From JANSWO01 sp964351875 (GTDB lineage: Bacteria; Pseudomonadota; Gammaproteobacteria; Pseudomonadales; Azotimanducaceae), in NCBI GenBank assembly GCA_964351875.1, contig CAYGQC010000002.1, forward strand, positions 1 through 64,000: DNA of 64,000 bases. The letters run 5' to 3'. Below, in pieces: positions 17,007 through 26,110 of this stretch (its first letter is position 1; the number at the start of each line of letters is the position of its first letter). A model generated the notes under the pieces. The model ran no database searches. It saw nothing but the letters and a program-made list of their open reading frames with translations, and was not told where the DNA came from. Position numbers and translations under genes: made by a program.

Positions 17007-18104
17007 ATGCGTCCCGATGAAAAATACCGAGAAGAGCTGAAGCGTCACGCCTTCACAGCAGACCCAGCCCAGGAAATGGCGGTCGCGGCCCTGAGCGAGC
17101 TATACGACCGGCTGGTCTTGCGCGATGCGCGACAGCGTAGCGGCGTGGCTGGCTGGCTGGCAGGCCTCCAGGGTAAGCCCCTCGAACCCGAGAAGGGCTT
17201 GTACTTCTGGGGTGGAGTCGGCCGCGGCAAGACCTTCCTCATGGACCTCTTCCACGACTGCCTGCCCTTCCCCGACAAGACCCGCATGCATTTCCACCGA
17301 TTCATGCACGGCGTCCATGCTGACCTGACGCGCCTGGCGGGGACCGCAAATCCGCTGCAGAGCATTGCTGACGAGTTTGCCAGCCGCAGCCGCGTGCTGT
17401 GTTTCGACGAGTTCTTTGTCTCTGACATTGGCGATGCAATGATTCTCGCGGAGTTGCTCGATGCGCTCTTCAGCCGAGGGGTCACACTGGTCACGACCTC
17501 AAATATCGAACCACACGGCCTGTACCCCAACGGCCTGCAACGTAGCCGCTTTCTGCCGGCCATCAGCCTGCTTGAGCAGCACACCCAGATTCTCAATATC
17601 GACGGCGGTATCGACTATCGCCTGCGCGTGCTCGAGCGCGCAGAGATCTATCACTCGCCATTGGACGCCGCGGCGCAGGAAAGTTTGAACGACAGTTTCT
17701 GCGGGCTCGCGATGGAAGCCACCGACGAGCCGGTGACGCTGAGTATCGAAAACCGACCGATTACTGCCCGCCGGTGTTCTGAAGACGTTGTCTGGTTCGA
17801 TTTCGCGGCCCTCTGCGCCGGGCCGCGCAGCGCCGCAGACTACATCGAGATCGCCCGGCTCTTTCACGCGGTGCTCGTGTCTGACGTCCCGACGTTTACC
17901 AGCAATATCGAAGACCAGGCCCGACGTTTCATCAGCCTCGTTGACGAGCTCTACGATCACAACGTCAAACTGATCCTCTCAGCGGAACAGCCGCTGGAGG
18001 CGCTCTATCAGGGAACCCAGTTCAGCTTCGAATTCGAGCGCACGATGAGCCGGCTGCTGGAGATGCGAAGCCACGATTATCTGGCGCGCACCCACAAGGG
18101 TTGA
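17007..18104 (+). CDS. zapE: Cell division ATPase ZapE (AFG1 family)
   Basis: AAA-type ATPase that acts on Z-ring dynamics in E. coli. 365 residues from ATG at 17007 (MRPDEKYREELKRHAF); an upstream in-frame ATG at 16983 is less likely. Seen: Walker A GGVGRGKT at residues 69-76, MHFHRFMHGVHADL, Walker B VLCFDEFFVSD, sensor region VTTSNIEPHGLYPNGLQR. The C-terminal QFSFEFERTMSRLLEM matches the family. Gammaproteobacteria often keep zapE beside degS and rplM, as here. Confidence 0.96.
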   Translation: MRPDEKYREELKRHAFTADPAQEMAVAALSELYDRLVLRDARQRSGVAGWLAGLQGKPLEPEKGLYFWGGVGRGKTFLMDLFHDCLPFPDKTRMHFHRFMHGVHADLTRLAGTANPLQSIADEFASRSRVLCFDEFFVSDIGDAMILAELLDALFSRGVTLVTTSNIEPHGLYPNGLQRSRFLPAISLLEQHTQILNIDGGIDYRLRVLERAEIYHSPLDAAAQESLNDSFCGLAMEATDEPVTLSIENRPITARRCSEDVVWFDFAALCAGPRSAADYIEIARLFHAVLVSDVPTFTSNIEDQARRFISLVDELYDHNVKLILSAEQPLEALYQGTQFSFEFERTMSRLLEMRSHDYLARTHKG

Positions 18105-18124
18105 GTGCACCGGAGCCTATCCAG

Positions 18125-19450
18125 TTAATCCGGCTCGTTTGCCCCACGCCGGGCCTCGGCCGCTAACGCGTGGGCCTCCAGCCCTTCGCCACGCGCCAGA
18201 ATCGAGGCGGTGTCGACCAGCGCTTCACTCCCCTTCGCTGACAACCGAATGATCGACGAGCGTTTCTGGAAGTCATAAACGCCCAGCGGCGAGCCGTAGC
18301 GAGCCGTGCCGAACGTTGGCAGCACGTGGGACGGGCCAGCCACATAGTCGCCCATGACTTCCGGGGTGTGGGCGCCAATGAAGATCGCACCCGCATGGCG
18401 TATATCACCCAGCAAGGCATCCGGATCCCGGAGCGCAAGCTCAAGGTGCTCCGGCGCAATGCGATTCGCAATTTCGGCCGCCTCCGCCAGATCAGCGCAG
18501 TGAATCAACGCGCCTCGCCGTGACAACGAGGCCTCGGCAATCTCGCGTCTCTCAAGCGTAGGCAGCATTCTCTCCATCTCCGCTTCAATACGATCCAGGT
18601 GCGCAAGATCCGGGCTGATCGCGATCGCTTGCGCCGCCTCGTCGTGCTCCGCCTGGGAGAACAAATCCAGCGCCAACCAGTCTGGCCGCGCTGAGCCGTC
18701 GCTGATAACCAGCACCTCACTGGGACCGGCGATAACATCAATGCCCACGGGTCCAAACACAAGACGTTTGGCGGCGGCGACGAAAGCACCGCCAGGCCCG
18801 ACGATCTTATCGACACGCGGGATGGTCTCGGTGCCGTAGGCGAGCGCCGCAATCGCCTGAGCACCGCCGACGGTGAATATTCGGTCTGCGCCGGCAATCA
18901 GAGCGGCGGCGAGCACAAGGTCAGATCGCACACCGTCGGGCGTTGGCACCGTGACGATGACCTCACCCACTCCGGCAACCTTCGCCGGCACCACCGTCAT
19001 GAGCACGGTCGAGGGATAAGCGGCCTGGCCGCCAGGTACATACACGCCAACCCGATCGAGCGGCAGCACGCGCTGACCGAGCAGATTGCCGTGCTCGTCC
19101 TCGTAGCTGAACCCGTTCTCGCGCTGGCGTTCGTGATACGACCGTATGCGCTCCGCTGCCGACTCAAGCGCTTCTCGCTGCTCAGGATCAATCGCATCGA
19201 GCGCTCGTTCAAGCTCAGGCCGGCTCAGCTCGAGTTGACTGACGTGCGTTACCTGTAGACGGTCGAAGCGGGCGGTGTAGTCGAGGAGCGCGGTATCCCC
19301 GCCGTCCTTCACGGCCTTGATAACCTCGGCGGCTATGCGGTTGACCTCGTCATCGCTGCTCACGTCCCACGCCAGCAAGCCGTCGAGTTGCGCCGCAAAC
19401 GCATCATCGCGACTATCGAGCCGGCGAATCAGCGGCGTTTTCTCTGTCAC
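18125..19450 (-). CDS. hisD: Histidinol dehydrogenase
   Basis: Zinc- and NAD-dependent enzyme for the last two steps of histidine synthesis, L-histidinol to L-histidine. 441 residues. Seen: VYVPGGQAAYPSTVLMTVVPAKVAGV, VDKIVGPGGAFVAAAKRLV, the catalytic/zinc-binding FSQAEHDEAAQAI (the Q and H are zinc ligands) and IAPEHLEL. Its ATG overlaps the hisG stop by four bases. hisC, which often follows, is not in this order: zapE comes next on the opposite strand. Confidence 0.98.
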   Translation of the reverse strand: MTEKTPLIRRLDSRDDAFAAQLDGLLAWDVSSDDEVNRIAAEVIKAVKDGGDTALLDYTARFDRLQVTHVSQLELSRPELERALDAIDPEQREALESAAERIRSYHERQRENGFSYEDEHGNLLGQRVLPLDRVGVYVPGGQAAYPSTVLMTVVPAKVAGVGEVIVTVPTPDGVRSDLVLAAALIAGADRIFTVGGAQAIAALAYGTETIPRVDKIVGPGGAFVAAAKRLVFGPVGIDVIAGPSEVLVISDGSARPDWLALDLFSQAEHDEAAQAIAISPDLAHLDRIEAEMERMLPTLERREIAEASLSRRGALIHCADLAEAAEIANRIAPEHLELALRDPDALLGDIRHAGAIFIGAHTPEVMGDYVAGPSHVLPTFGTARYGSPLGVYDFQKRSSIIRLSAKGSEALVDTASILARGEGLEAHALAAEARRGANEPD

Positions 19451-20085
19451 GACGGCAAAGCCGCTGACAGGTCGTTGAGCACTTTCGTGATCTCATCGAA
19501 CTTCAGCTTCATCGCGGCACGATTCACGATGACGCGAGTGCTGACGTCGGCAATTGTGTCCATCGCAACCAGGCCGTTGGCCTTCAGCGTATTGCCGGTA
19601 TCAACGATGTCGACGATGAGATCCGCCAGGTCCAACACCGGAGCAACCTCCAGTGCACCCGACAGCGGGATGATTGTCGCCTGCTGGCCACGCTGGGCGA
19701 AGTAACGCTCAGCGACCCGAACAAATTTGGTGGCCACTCGCACGCGACCAGCCGGATAGGCGAAACCCGCAGGTGCAGCGGTCATCAGTCGACAGCGCGC
19801 AATGCCGAGATCGAGGCGCTCGTAGTAACCCTGGGTTCCGTGCTCAAGAATCGTGTCTTTACCAGTGATACCGATATCCGCCGCGCCATGCTCTACATAG
19901 GTAGGCACGTCGGAGCCTCGTGCGACAAGAACGCGCACGTTGGGGTTAGCCGTGTCGAATACCAGCTTGCGGGAGGCGTCCATGTCTTCGCTGGGCTCTA
20001 CGCCTGCGGCCGCCATCATCGGCAGAAACTCCTTGAGGATCCGGCCACGATTAAGCGCAATCGTCAGTTGCTTAGGCTTAGACAC
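19447..20085 (-). CDS. hisG: ATP phosphoribosyltransferase, short form HisG
   Basis: First enzyme of histidine synthesis: joins ATP and PRPP. 212 residues, so it is the short form that lacks the C-terminal regulatory domain and needs HisZ as partner; hisZ is not in this window. Seen: LTIALNRGRILKE, LVARGSDVPTYVEHGAADIGITGKD, and the PRPP loop VDIVDTGNTLKANGL. Coupled to hisD; 48 bases downstream of murA. Confidence 0.96.
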   Translation of the reverse strand: MSKPKQLTIALNRGRILKEFLPMMAAAGVEPSEDMDASRKLVFDTANPNVRVLVARGSDVPTYVEHGAADIGITGKDTILEHGTQGYYERLDLGIARCRLMTAAPAGFAYPAGRVRVATKFVRVAERYFAQRGQQATIIPLSGALEVAPVLDLADLIVDIVDTGNTLKANGLVAMDTIADVSTRVIVNRAAMKLKFDEITKVLNDLSAALPS

Positions 20086-20133
20086 GATCAGACTCCCTGG
20101 ATGATCGGCAGAAGGTTGCTTTGCATGATTCGA

Positions 20134-21399
20134 TCATCGGCCCGAAACCCGCTGAACTTCACCGCCGATCCCCGCCAGTTTCTCTTCGATACACTCATAA
20201 CCGCGATCGATGTGGTAGATGCGATCGATCAGCGTCTTGCCCTCGGCCACTAACGCCGCGAGCACGAGCGAGAACGATGCGCGCAGATCGGTGGCCATTA
20301 CTGGCGCAGCCTTGAGCTGGCGAACGCCGCGAATCACCGCCGTATTGCCGTCAATCTGAATGTCCGCACCAAGGCGATTGAGTTCCTGCACGTGCATGAA
20401 CCGATTCTCGAAAATGGTTTCCGTTACCCGCGACGTACCCTCGGCGATCGCATTCAGCGCGACAAACTGCGCCTGCATGTCTGTCGGAAACCCAGGATAC
20501 GGTGCGGTTCGAATATCGACAGCCAGCGGCCGCGCACCATACATATCGATCGAGATCGTGTCGTCGCCCACGACGATTTCGGCGCCCGCTGCGCGGAGTT
20601 TGTCGAGCACGGCGCTCATTGTGTCTGGCTTGGCATGCGTGCAAACCACCCGACCGCCAGTTATCGCAGCGGCCACGAGATAGGTGCCGCATTCGACCCG
20701 GTCCGGCATGACCACATAGGGATGTCCCGTCAGTCGCTCGACCCCGTCAATCACCAGGATGTCCGTACCCACGCCGTCGATGCGGGCGCCCATCGCGATG
20801 AGGTACTCACACAGATCAGTTACTTCGGGCTCGCGCGCCGCGTTTTCAATCGTGCTGCGACCGTTCGCAAGCACCGCCGCCATCAGTACGTTCTCGGTGC
20901 CGGTCACGGTGACCATGTCCATGACGATACGCGCGCCTTGCAGCCGGCCATCGCTGCGGGCAAACACGTAACCGTCCTTCACGTCTATATGCGCACCCAT
21001 CGCCGCGAATCCCTTGAGGTGCTGATCCACTGGTCGCGCGCCAATCGCACAACCACCCGGCAGAGAGACTTCAGCAGCGCCAAAGCGCGCCAGCAATGGT
21101 CCGAGCACCAGGAAAGATGCGCGCATCGTTTTGACCAGTTCATAGGGAGCCCGTTGGCTGCTCAGCTCGCTGGCATCGATCTCAATAGCCATCGTCTCGT
21201 CGACCGTAACACCGGCTCCCAGAGAACCGAGGAGCGCGATCATCGTCGTGACGTCATGCAGATGCGGCACGTTACTGATCTTGCTCGCTCCGTCAGCCAG
21301 CAAAGTCGCAGCAAGTATCGGCAGCGCGGCATTTTTCGCGCCGGAAACGCGGACGTTGCCCTGGAGCTGGCCACCGCCCGTTATCAGTAACTTATCCAT
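20134..21399 (-). CDS. murA: UDP-GlcNAc 1-carboxyvinyltransferase MurA
   Basis: First committed step of peptidoglycan synthesis: transfers enolpyruvate from PEP to UDP-GlcNAc; target of fosfomycin. 421 residues, full length. Seen: GGGQLQGNVRVSGAKNAALPILAAT, the catalytic-loop cysteine in LPGGCAIGARPVDQHLKGF (the Cys that fosfomycin alkylates is present), and FPTDMQAQFVALN. Lies five bases behind ibaG in the widespread mla-ibaG-murA-hisGD order. Confidence 0.98.
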   Translation of the reverse strand: MDKLLITGGGQLQGNVRVSGAKNAALPILAATLLADGASKISNVPHLHDVTTMIALLGSLGAGVTVDETMAIEIDASELSSQRAPYELVKTMRASFLVLGPLLARFGAAEVSLPGGCAIGARPVDQHLKGFAAMGAHIDVKDGYVFARSDGRLQGARIVMDMVTVTGTENVLMAAVLANGRSTIENAAREPEVTDLCEYLIAMGARIDGVGTDILVIDGVERLTGHPYVVMPDRVECGTYLVAAAITGGRVVCTHAKPDTMSAVLDKLRAAGAEIVVGDDTISIDMYGARPLAVDIRTAPYPGFPTDMQAQFVALNAIAEGTSRVTETIFENRFMHVQELNRLGADIQIDGNTAVIRGVRQLKAAPVMATDLRASFSLVLAALVAEGKTLIDRIYHIDRGYECIEEKLAGIGGEVQRVSGR

Positions 21400-21404
21400 A
21401 CCGG

Positions 21405-21647
21405 TTACTCGTCAGATTCGGCGTCGAATTCGGACTGCGCGACCGCGGTGATGGTCACCGCGTGCAGCCTGCCGTCCGCGATGTAGTCATTGAGGCAGGC
21501 GTAGACCGCCTGCTGCCGCTTCACGCGGTTCAGCCCTTCAAACGCCGCTGAGACGATATGGAGCTGAGCGCGATTGCCATCGATCACCAGCTCACACTGG
21601 CTGGGCTTGAGGGCTTCATCCAGCCGGGATCGGATGTCGTCGTTCAC
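21405..21647 (-). CDS. ibaG: BolA family protein IbaG
   Basis: Small BolA-like protein thought to work with monothiol glutaredoxin Grx4 in iron-sulfur handling and linked to acid stress. 80 residues. Seen: class II-KH-like fold pattern with HIVSAAFEGLNRVKRQQAVY and LHAVTITA; the conserved F-x-G-x(2)-R-(V)-x-R-Q segment and an invariant His in GRLHAVTI are present. Position directly upstream of murA and behind mlaB marks it as IbaG (YrbA), not BolA itself. Confidence 0.93.
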   Translation of the reverse strand: MNDDIRSRLDEALKPSQCELVIDGNRAQLHIVSAAFEGLNRVKRQQAVYACLNDYIADGRLHAVTITAVAQSEFDAESDE

Positions 21648-21770
21648 TTGGTAGTTCCTGTAGTGACGCCAGCAAGAAAACCAGCGGTGCGTGATTGTCT
21701 GGGGCTTTCAAGAGCTGGCCTGGCCGATAGCAACAGGCCGCGAAACGCTAGAGCGCAGCAGTTTACTCTG

Positions 21771-22088
21771 CTAACTGGCAAGCTCGTAGCTGACGAGACT
21801 GTTCAAGCCGGAAAACTCGAGAATCTTGCCGATAGCAGGTGGCACGGAGGTGAAATTCACGGCTACGCCCCGGGCTTTGCCTTCGCGCAGCCAGGCAAGC
21901 ATCAACGCGACGGTGACGCTGTTGGATTGGCTTAGCCCTGCCAGGTCCACGCTTACCTCGCGCTGATCACTTCCGGCGTTCGCTACGGCGGCCAGGCCCT
22001 GCTTCTTCAGCTCGCCAACCTCATCGAACTCGACATCACCCGACAGATTAAAACGGGCGACTGATTCGATTTCGAGACTGCCGCTCAT
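21771..22088 (-). CDS. mlaB: STAS-domain protein MlaB
   Basis: Cytoplasmic STAS-domain subunit that stabilises the MlaF ATPase in the phospholipid transporter MlaFEDB. 105 residues, one STAS domain. Seen: hydrophobic strands around FNLSGDVEFDEV and REVSVDLAGLSQSNSVTVALMLAWL, with the conserved D-L-(A/S)-x(4)-S-x-(S/A) turn. Four-base overlap with mlaC. Least conserved gene of the operon; the context makes the call firm. Confidence 0.9.
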   Translation of the reverse strand: MSGSLEIESVARFNLSGDVEFDEVGELKKQGLAAVANAGSDQREVSVDLAGLSQSNSVTVALMLAWLREGKARGVAVNFTSVPPAIGKILEFSGLNSLVSYELAS

Positions 22089-22792
22089 TGTTCAGCCGTA
22101 GCCGGTTCCGATGTAGCGGCTTCTGATGCACCGGCCTCTTCTTCAACGCCGTTGGGATCGACGTCGGAGACCACGGCCGCCCAGCCGTCGATCACGCGAT
22201 CGAGGTCGCCACCGTACTGCGCGTCCTTCATCGCATCCAGAAACTGCGAGCGATAGGTGAGGCCCATGTTCACGCCGTTGATGATGATGTTGAGCATTCG
22301 CCACTGCCCATCACTGCCGAGACCCATCGAGTAGACAACAGGATAGACCTGAGTTGGCGGCAGTCGAATCTCCATGTTGACGCTGGCCCGCTTTGGGTTG
22401 CGCGCTGGCCGATCATTCGGCAGAACAACCACCTCGCCGTCGCTGAACTCCGTCAGCGCAAGCGCGTAGGTGCGCACGAGGCCGGTACGGAAATTGTCCG
22501 AAAACCTGGCTTTCTGCTCATCGGTTGCGCGTTTTGAATGCGCGCCCATCACGTTGCGGGCAATCGCGTCGAAGTTCACGACCGGATCAAGTACCTCGCG
22601 AACAGCAGCGTAGAAGCGCTCTGGATCATCATCCGCGTAAGTCTTGCCGTCTTCGATCAGCGCAAGCACGTCAGCGGTCGCTTTCTCAATCACTTCATTA
22701 GCGGATGCGCCCGCTGCGCGGGCGTCGCTTGCGAACAAGGCAAACGCCAGTATCACGGCAACCGTAGCCGAGAGCTGAGTTAGTGCTTTCAT
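22085..22792 (-). CDS. mlaC: Periplasmic phospholipid-binding protein MlaC
   Basis: Shuttles phospholipid between the outer-membrane MlaA complex and inner-membrane MlaFEDB. 235 residues. Signal peptide ending near SDARAAG; the mature part matches the Tol-Ttg2 family: VLDPVVNFDAIARNVMGAHSKRATDEQKARF and PVVYSMGLGSDGQWRMLNIIINGVNMGLTYRSQF. The last 25 residues are rich in Glu, Ala and Ser and are probably disordered. Two bases separate it from mlaD. mlaA is not in this window. Confidence 0.96.
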   Translation of the reverse strand: MKALTQLSATVAVILAFALFASDARAAGASANEVIEKATADVLALIEDGKTYADDDPERFYAAVREVLDPVVNFDAIARNVMGAHSKRATDEQKARFSDNFRTGLVRTYALALTEFSDGEVVVLPNDRPARNPKRASVNMEIRLPPTQVYPVVYSMGLGSDGQWRMLNIIINGVNMGLTYRSQFLDAMKDAQYGGDLDRVIDGWAAVVSDVDPNGVEEEAGASEAATSEPATAEQ

Positions 22793-22794
22793 GA

Positions 22795-23247
22795 TTAAGA
22801 CGCTCCGAGCCGGGTCACAAGGTCGCCCACGAGCTTCTCGATCACGAGAGCACCCTGGGTATTGCTGCTGTCTATGACATCGCCATCAACGAAGGGTTCG
22901 TCGCTGCCACCCGGCACAAGGCCAACATAGCGAGCGCCGAGAATGCCCTCTGTGAGGATTTGCGCGCCAGCATCGTTACTGATCGCACCAGCGCTCGCAT
23001 TGAGTTCCATGGTGACAAGCGCTTCACCGTACTCGGTGTCGACTTCGATACGGGATACTCGGCCGAGCGTGACGCCGGACATGCTGACCTTCGCCCGTTC
23101 ACGCAGACCCGCAACGTCGTCAAAGACCGCGGTCACACGATAAACGTCATCGCTGCGATCCAGATTCACGCCGCTAACCCGGATCGCCAGGAAGGCCACA
23201 GCGAGGATGCCGGCGAGCATGAACGCACCGACGGTGATTTCTATCAT
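22795..23247 (-). CDS. mlaD: MCE-domain protein MlaD
   Basis: Membrane-anchored MCE protein; forms a hexameric ring on the periplasmic face of MlaFEDB and passes lipid to MlaC. 150 residues from ATG at 23247; the open frame continues far upstream, but that part is mlaE read out of frame. Seen: N-terminal membrane helix (GAFMLAGILAVAFLAI), then the MCE domain VYRVTAVFDDVAGLRERAKV-S-MSGVTLGRV and ILTEGILGARYVGLVPGG. An in-frame GTG four codons earlier is an alternative start. Confidence 0.95.
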   Translation of the reverse strand: MIEITVGAFMLAGILAVAFLAIRVSGVNLDRSDDVYRVTAVFDDVAGLRERAKVSMSGVTLGRVSRIEVDTEYGEALVTMELNASAGAISNDAGAQILTEGILGARYVGLVPGGSDEPFVDGDVIDSSNTQGALVIEKLVGDLVTRLGAS

Positions 23248-23258
23248 TCTGATGCGCA

Positions 23259-24041
23259 CTACTTGAAGTCTCCGTACATCACGAGAGTCATGAGGAAGTC
23301 GAGGGCGAGTACCGCCACCGACGAAACGACCACGGTTCGAGTGGTTGCCAGGCCAATACCCTCGGCGGTGGGCGCGCTGTTGTAGCCCTGAAACACGGCG
23401 ATCCAAGTTACCACAATGGCAAACACCACCGATTTCATCATGCCGAGAAACAGATCGTCCCAGAGCAACACGCCGTCTTTCATCAGTGCCCAGTAGCTTT
23501 CGCGGTCGGCCCCCAACCAGTCCACCGCGACGACCGAGCCACCCCAGATGGCCACAACGTTGAATACCGCTGTGAGCATAGGAAGGCAAAGAAAACCCGC
23601 CCACAGCCGTGGTGCGACGACGCGCTGCAACGGATCGATGCCCATCATCTCCATGGCCGCGAGTTGATCGGTAGTTTTCATCAGGCTGATCTCGGCAGTA
23701 ATCGCCGAGCCCGCCCGACCTGCAAACAACAGCGCAGTCACCACCGGCCCCAACTCGCGCAGCAGCACCAGGGCAAGGCCGAGACCAACGGTGTCCTGCG
23801 CGCCGAAGCGAAACAGCTGGGTGTAGAACTGCAGCGCAATCACCGCACCGATGCTGAACGCAGACAGGCCGATGATGACCAGCGACAGCACGCCAATGTG
23901 GTAGATCTGTTTCACCAATATGGAGAAGTCGCCGCGCTTCGGCAGGCCCCAGACCGCCAGCCCCCACATCATGCTGGCACGACCCAGAGATTCTAAAAAT
24001 CCGAGCGCGGACTGGCCGAGCAGACGCAGATAGCGAATCAC
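23259..24041 (-). CDS. mlaE: Phospholipid ABC transporter permease MlaE
   Basis: Permease of MlaFEDB. 260 residues with five to six membrane segments. Seen: family motifs LALVLLRELGPVVTALLFAGRAGSAITAEI, the coupling helix MKTTDQLAAMEMMGIDPLQ, and GYNSAPTAEGIGLATTRTVVVSS near the C terminus. ATGA overlap with mlaF upstream. Confidence 0.97.
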   Translation of the reverse strand: MIRYLRLLGQSALGFLESLGRASMMWGLAVWGLPKRGDFSILVKQIYHIGVLSLVIIGLSAFSIGAVIALQFYTQLFRFGAQDTVGLGLALVLLRELGPVVTALLFAGRAGSAITAEISLMKTTDQLAAMEMMGIDPLQRVVAPRLWAGFLCLPMLTAVFNVVAIWGGSVVAVDWLGADRESYWALMKDGVLLWDDLFLGMMKSVVFAIVVTWIAVFQGYNSAPTAEGIGLATTRTVVVSSVAVLALDFLMTLVMYGDFK

Positions 24042-24841
24042 GCATCACCCCCGAGCAGATCGAAGCGAAGATCGTCGGCCGGGTAGTGAAACGGCACCGG
24101 TCCGTCCGGCAGCCCGTTCATGAACTGACGGATCCGCTCTGAGTCGTGCTGTTGAAGCTCTGCGGGGGTGCCGCTGCCAATCACCTGACCATCGGAGATG
24201 ACAAAAATCTGATCGGCGATGGAAATGGTTTCGTGAATGTCGTGGGACACCAGCACCGACGTCGTGCCCAGGGCATCATTCAGCGACTTGATCAGCGACA
24301 GAACGACACCCATGGCGATCGGGTCCTGCCCGGTAAACGGCTCGTCGTACATGAGCAGATCCGGGTCCAGCGCGATCGCCCGCGCCAGCGCTACTCGCCG
24401 CGACATACCGCCGGACAACTGCGACGGCATGAGGTCTCGCGCGCCCCGCAAGCCGACCGCGTTGAGCTTCATGAGCACAAGATCGCGGATCACTTCATCA
24501 TCGATGTCCGTGTGCAGGCGCAGGGGAAAAGCCACGTTTTCATAGACCGACAGGTCGGTAAACAGTGCGGAGCTTTGAAACAGCATACCCATACGCCGCC
24601 GAAGCTCGAACAAGCCTTTGCGTGACAACGAACACACATCGATGCCATCAACTTTCACCGTACCGGAGTCCGGTTTGAGCTGGCCGCCAATAATTCGAAG
24701 CAGCGTTGTCTTGCCCGTACCACTGGGGCCCATGATCGCCGTGATGCGCCCTTTGGGAATGCGAATCGACAAGCCGTCGAAAATGACCCGTTCGCCACGG
24801 CGAAAGCACAAATTGTCAATCTCGATCAGATCCATCGCCAA
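24038..24841 (-). CDS. mlaF: Phospholipid ABC transporter ATPase MlaF
   Basis: Cytoplasmic ATPase of MlaFEDB. 267 residues. Seen: Walker A GPSGTGKTT, Q-loop MGMLFQSSALFTDLSVYENV, ABC signature LSGGMSRRVALARAI, Walker B LLMYDEPFTGQDPI and switch histidine in VSHDIHET. First gene of mlaFEDCB, with ibaG-murA-hisGD probably co-transcribed behind it. An alternative ATG lies two codons in. Confidence 0.97.
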   Translation of the reverse strand: MAMDLIEIDNLCFRRGERVIFDGLSIRIPKGRITAIMGPSGTGKTTLLRIIGGQLKPDSGTVKVDGIDVCSLSRKGLFELRRRMGMLFQSSALFTDLSVYENVAFPLRLHTDIDDEVIRDLVLMKLNAVGLRGARDLMPSQLSGGMSRRVALARAIALDPDLLMYDEPFTGQDPIAMGVVLSLIKSLNDALGTTSVLVSHDIHETISIADQIFVISDGQVIGSGTPAELQQHDSERIRQFMNGLPDGPVPFHYPADDLRFDLLGGDA

Positions 24842-24916
24842 ACGCGCCGCTCCGTTAGCCGTACTAGCCTTTCCCGATCAGCCACCCCTATCCATTAGGG
24901 TGTCCGTCGGCGGCGC

Positions 24917-24922
24917 ATTATA
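24917..24922 (-). promoter_or_regulatory. Candidate -10 box of the mla operon
   Basis: A consensus TATAAT on the minus strand, about 75 bases before mlaF. The -35 region is weak (TTCGCT, 16-base spacing). Predicted start near 24910. An imperfect inverted repeat (CACCCCTA/TTAGGGTG) lies just downstream in the leader. Confidence 0.5.
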
Positions 24923-25066
24923 GGGACTTATACCGCGAAGCGAACGCCATCTGCATGCCTGGCTTTCAGGCAACATTCATCCTGCTCGTGTTCAGTAAGC
25001 TCGAAATTGCCTTCGGTGTGGCAGGGGCCCACTGCTTGAAGAGAGCTCGATGAGCGCTATTGGGCG

Positions 25067-25096
25067 TTGCCTGCCCGTGTTGCTTGCGTCTAAAGT
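25067..25096 (+). promoter_or_regulatory. Candidate promoter of yrbG-kdsC-lpt-rpoN
   Basis: TTGCCT (25067-25072), 18-base spacer, TAAAGT (25091-25096); predicted start near 25103, 35 bases before yrbG. Together with the mla promoter it makes up the roughly 300-base divergent spacer. Confidence 0.4.
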
Positions 25097-25137
25097 GCGC
25101 GGCATGACCAAGTGTTACCAACAGTAACCGTCTTCCC

Positions 25138-26109
25138 ATGACATCCATCTGGGTACCGATCCTCGCCTTGATCGGCGGCTTCATCGCGCTCGTCTGGAGC
25201 GCAGACCGCCTGCTGTCCGGCGCTGCGGCGGTGGCCACGAACTTTGGCGTGTCAAAAATGATGATCGGTTTGACGGTGGTTGCCGTCGGCACGTCAGCGC
25301 CTGAGATTCTCGTCGCGCTCACCGCATCCATCGAAGGCACTCCGCTGTTGGCGGTTGGCAACGCGATCGGCTCGAACATCGCCAACATCGGTCTGGTCCT
25401 GGGCATCACCGCAATCATCGCGCCGCTCCCGTTCGCCCAGAGCGTGCTGAAAACAGAGCTTCCGTGGTTACTCGCGGCAACGCTGCTCGTGCTCGCGGTC
25501 ATGTTCAACCTGGAGCTGTCCCGTACCGACGGCCTGATTCTGTTCGGCGCGCTCGTATTGGTTTTGTACGTGCTGATGCGGGCTCAATTCGCTTCGGCCG
25601 ACGGCCTGCCAGATGCCATTGCAGAAGAGCTGGACGAGCTGCCAAAAATGCCGACTTTCAGAGCCGCAATATGGGTGCTCATTGGTCTCGTGATTCTGCT
25701 GATCAGCGCCGAAATTCTGGTTTGGGCGGCGACATCCATCGCCCTGACGCTCGGTGTCAGCGAGCTGGTGATAGGCCTCACCGTCGTTGCAGTTGGAACC
25801 AGCCTGCCAGAGTTGGCCGCCACCGTCGGCTCCGCCCTGAAAGGCCATCCTGAGATCGCCATCGGTAACGTCGTCGGCTCGAACATTCTCAATATCCTCG
25901 CCGTTCTGCCTGTACCCGCAGTAGTAGGCGCCGTTGCCCTTGAGCCGGCCGCCCTGTGGCGAGACGGTGGCATGATGCTGGCCATGACAATTGCGCTGTT
26001 TCTCTTCGCCTACGGGCTCAATTCCCGGCCAATCATCACGCGCTTCGAAGGTGCAGTTATGCTGCTCGGCTGGATCGGCTACAACATACTTCTCGTTATG
26101 GAGGTGTGA
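25138..26109 (+). CDS. yrbG: Sodium/calcium exchanger family protein YrbG
   Basis: Inner-membrane Ca2+/Na+ antiporter-family protein (CaCA superfamily); its physiological substrate in bacteria is not settled. 323 residues, two inverted halves of about five helices. Seen: the two alpha repeats, GLTVVAVGTSAPEILVALTAS with GNAIGSNIANIGLVLG, and GLTVVAVGTSLPELAATVGSA with GNVVGSNILNILAVL; the ion-binding Glu is present in both (APE, LPE). The near-identical repeats are normal for this family. Heads the kdsC-lptCAB operon, one base before kdsC. Confidence 0.95.
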   Translation: MTSIWVPILALIGGFIALVWSADRLLSGAAAVATNFGVSKMMIGLTVVAVGTSAPEILVALTASIEGTPLLAVGNAIGSNIANIGLVLGITAIIAPLPFAQSVLKTELPWLLAATLLVLAVMFNLELSRTDGLILFGALVLVLYVLMRAQFASADGLPDAIAEELDELPKMPTFRAAIWVLIGLVILLISAEILVWAATSIALTLGVSELVIGLTVVAVGTSLPELAATVGSALKGHPEIAIGNVVGSNILNILAVLPVPAVVGAVALEPAALWRDGGMMLAMTIALFLFAYGLNSRPIITRFEGAVMLLGWIGYNILLVMEV

Positions 26110-26110
26110 G

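Noticed and set aside
22795..24048. Long 417-codon frame read as one protein
   Set aside because: Only its last 150 codons are MlaD; the rest is mlaE in the wrong frame.
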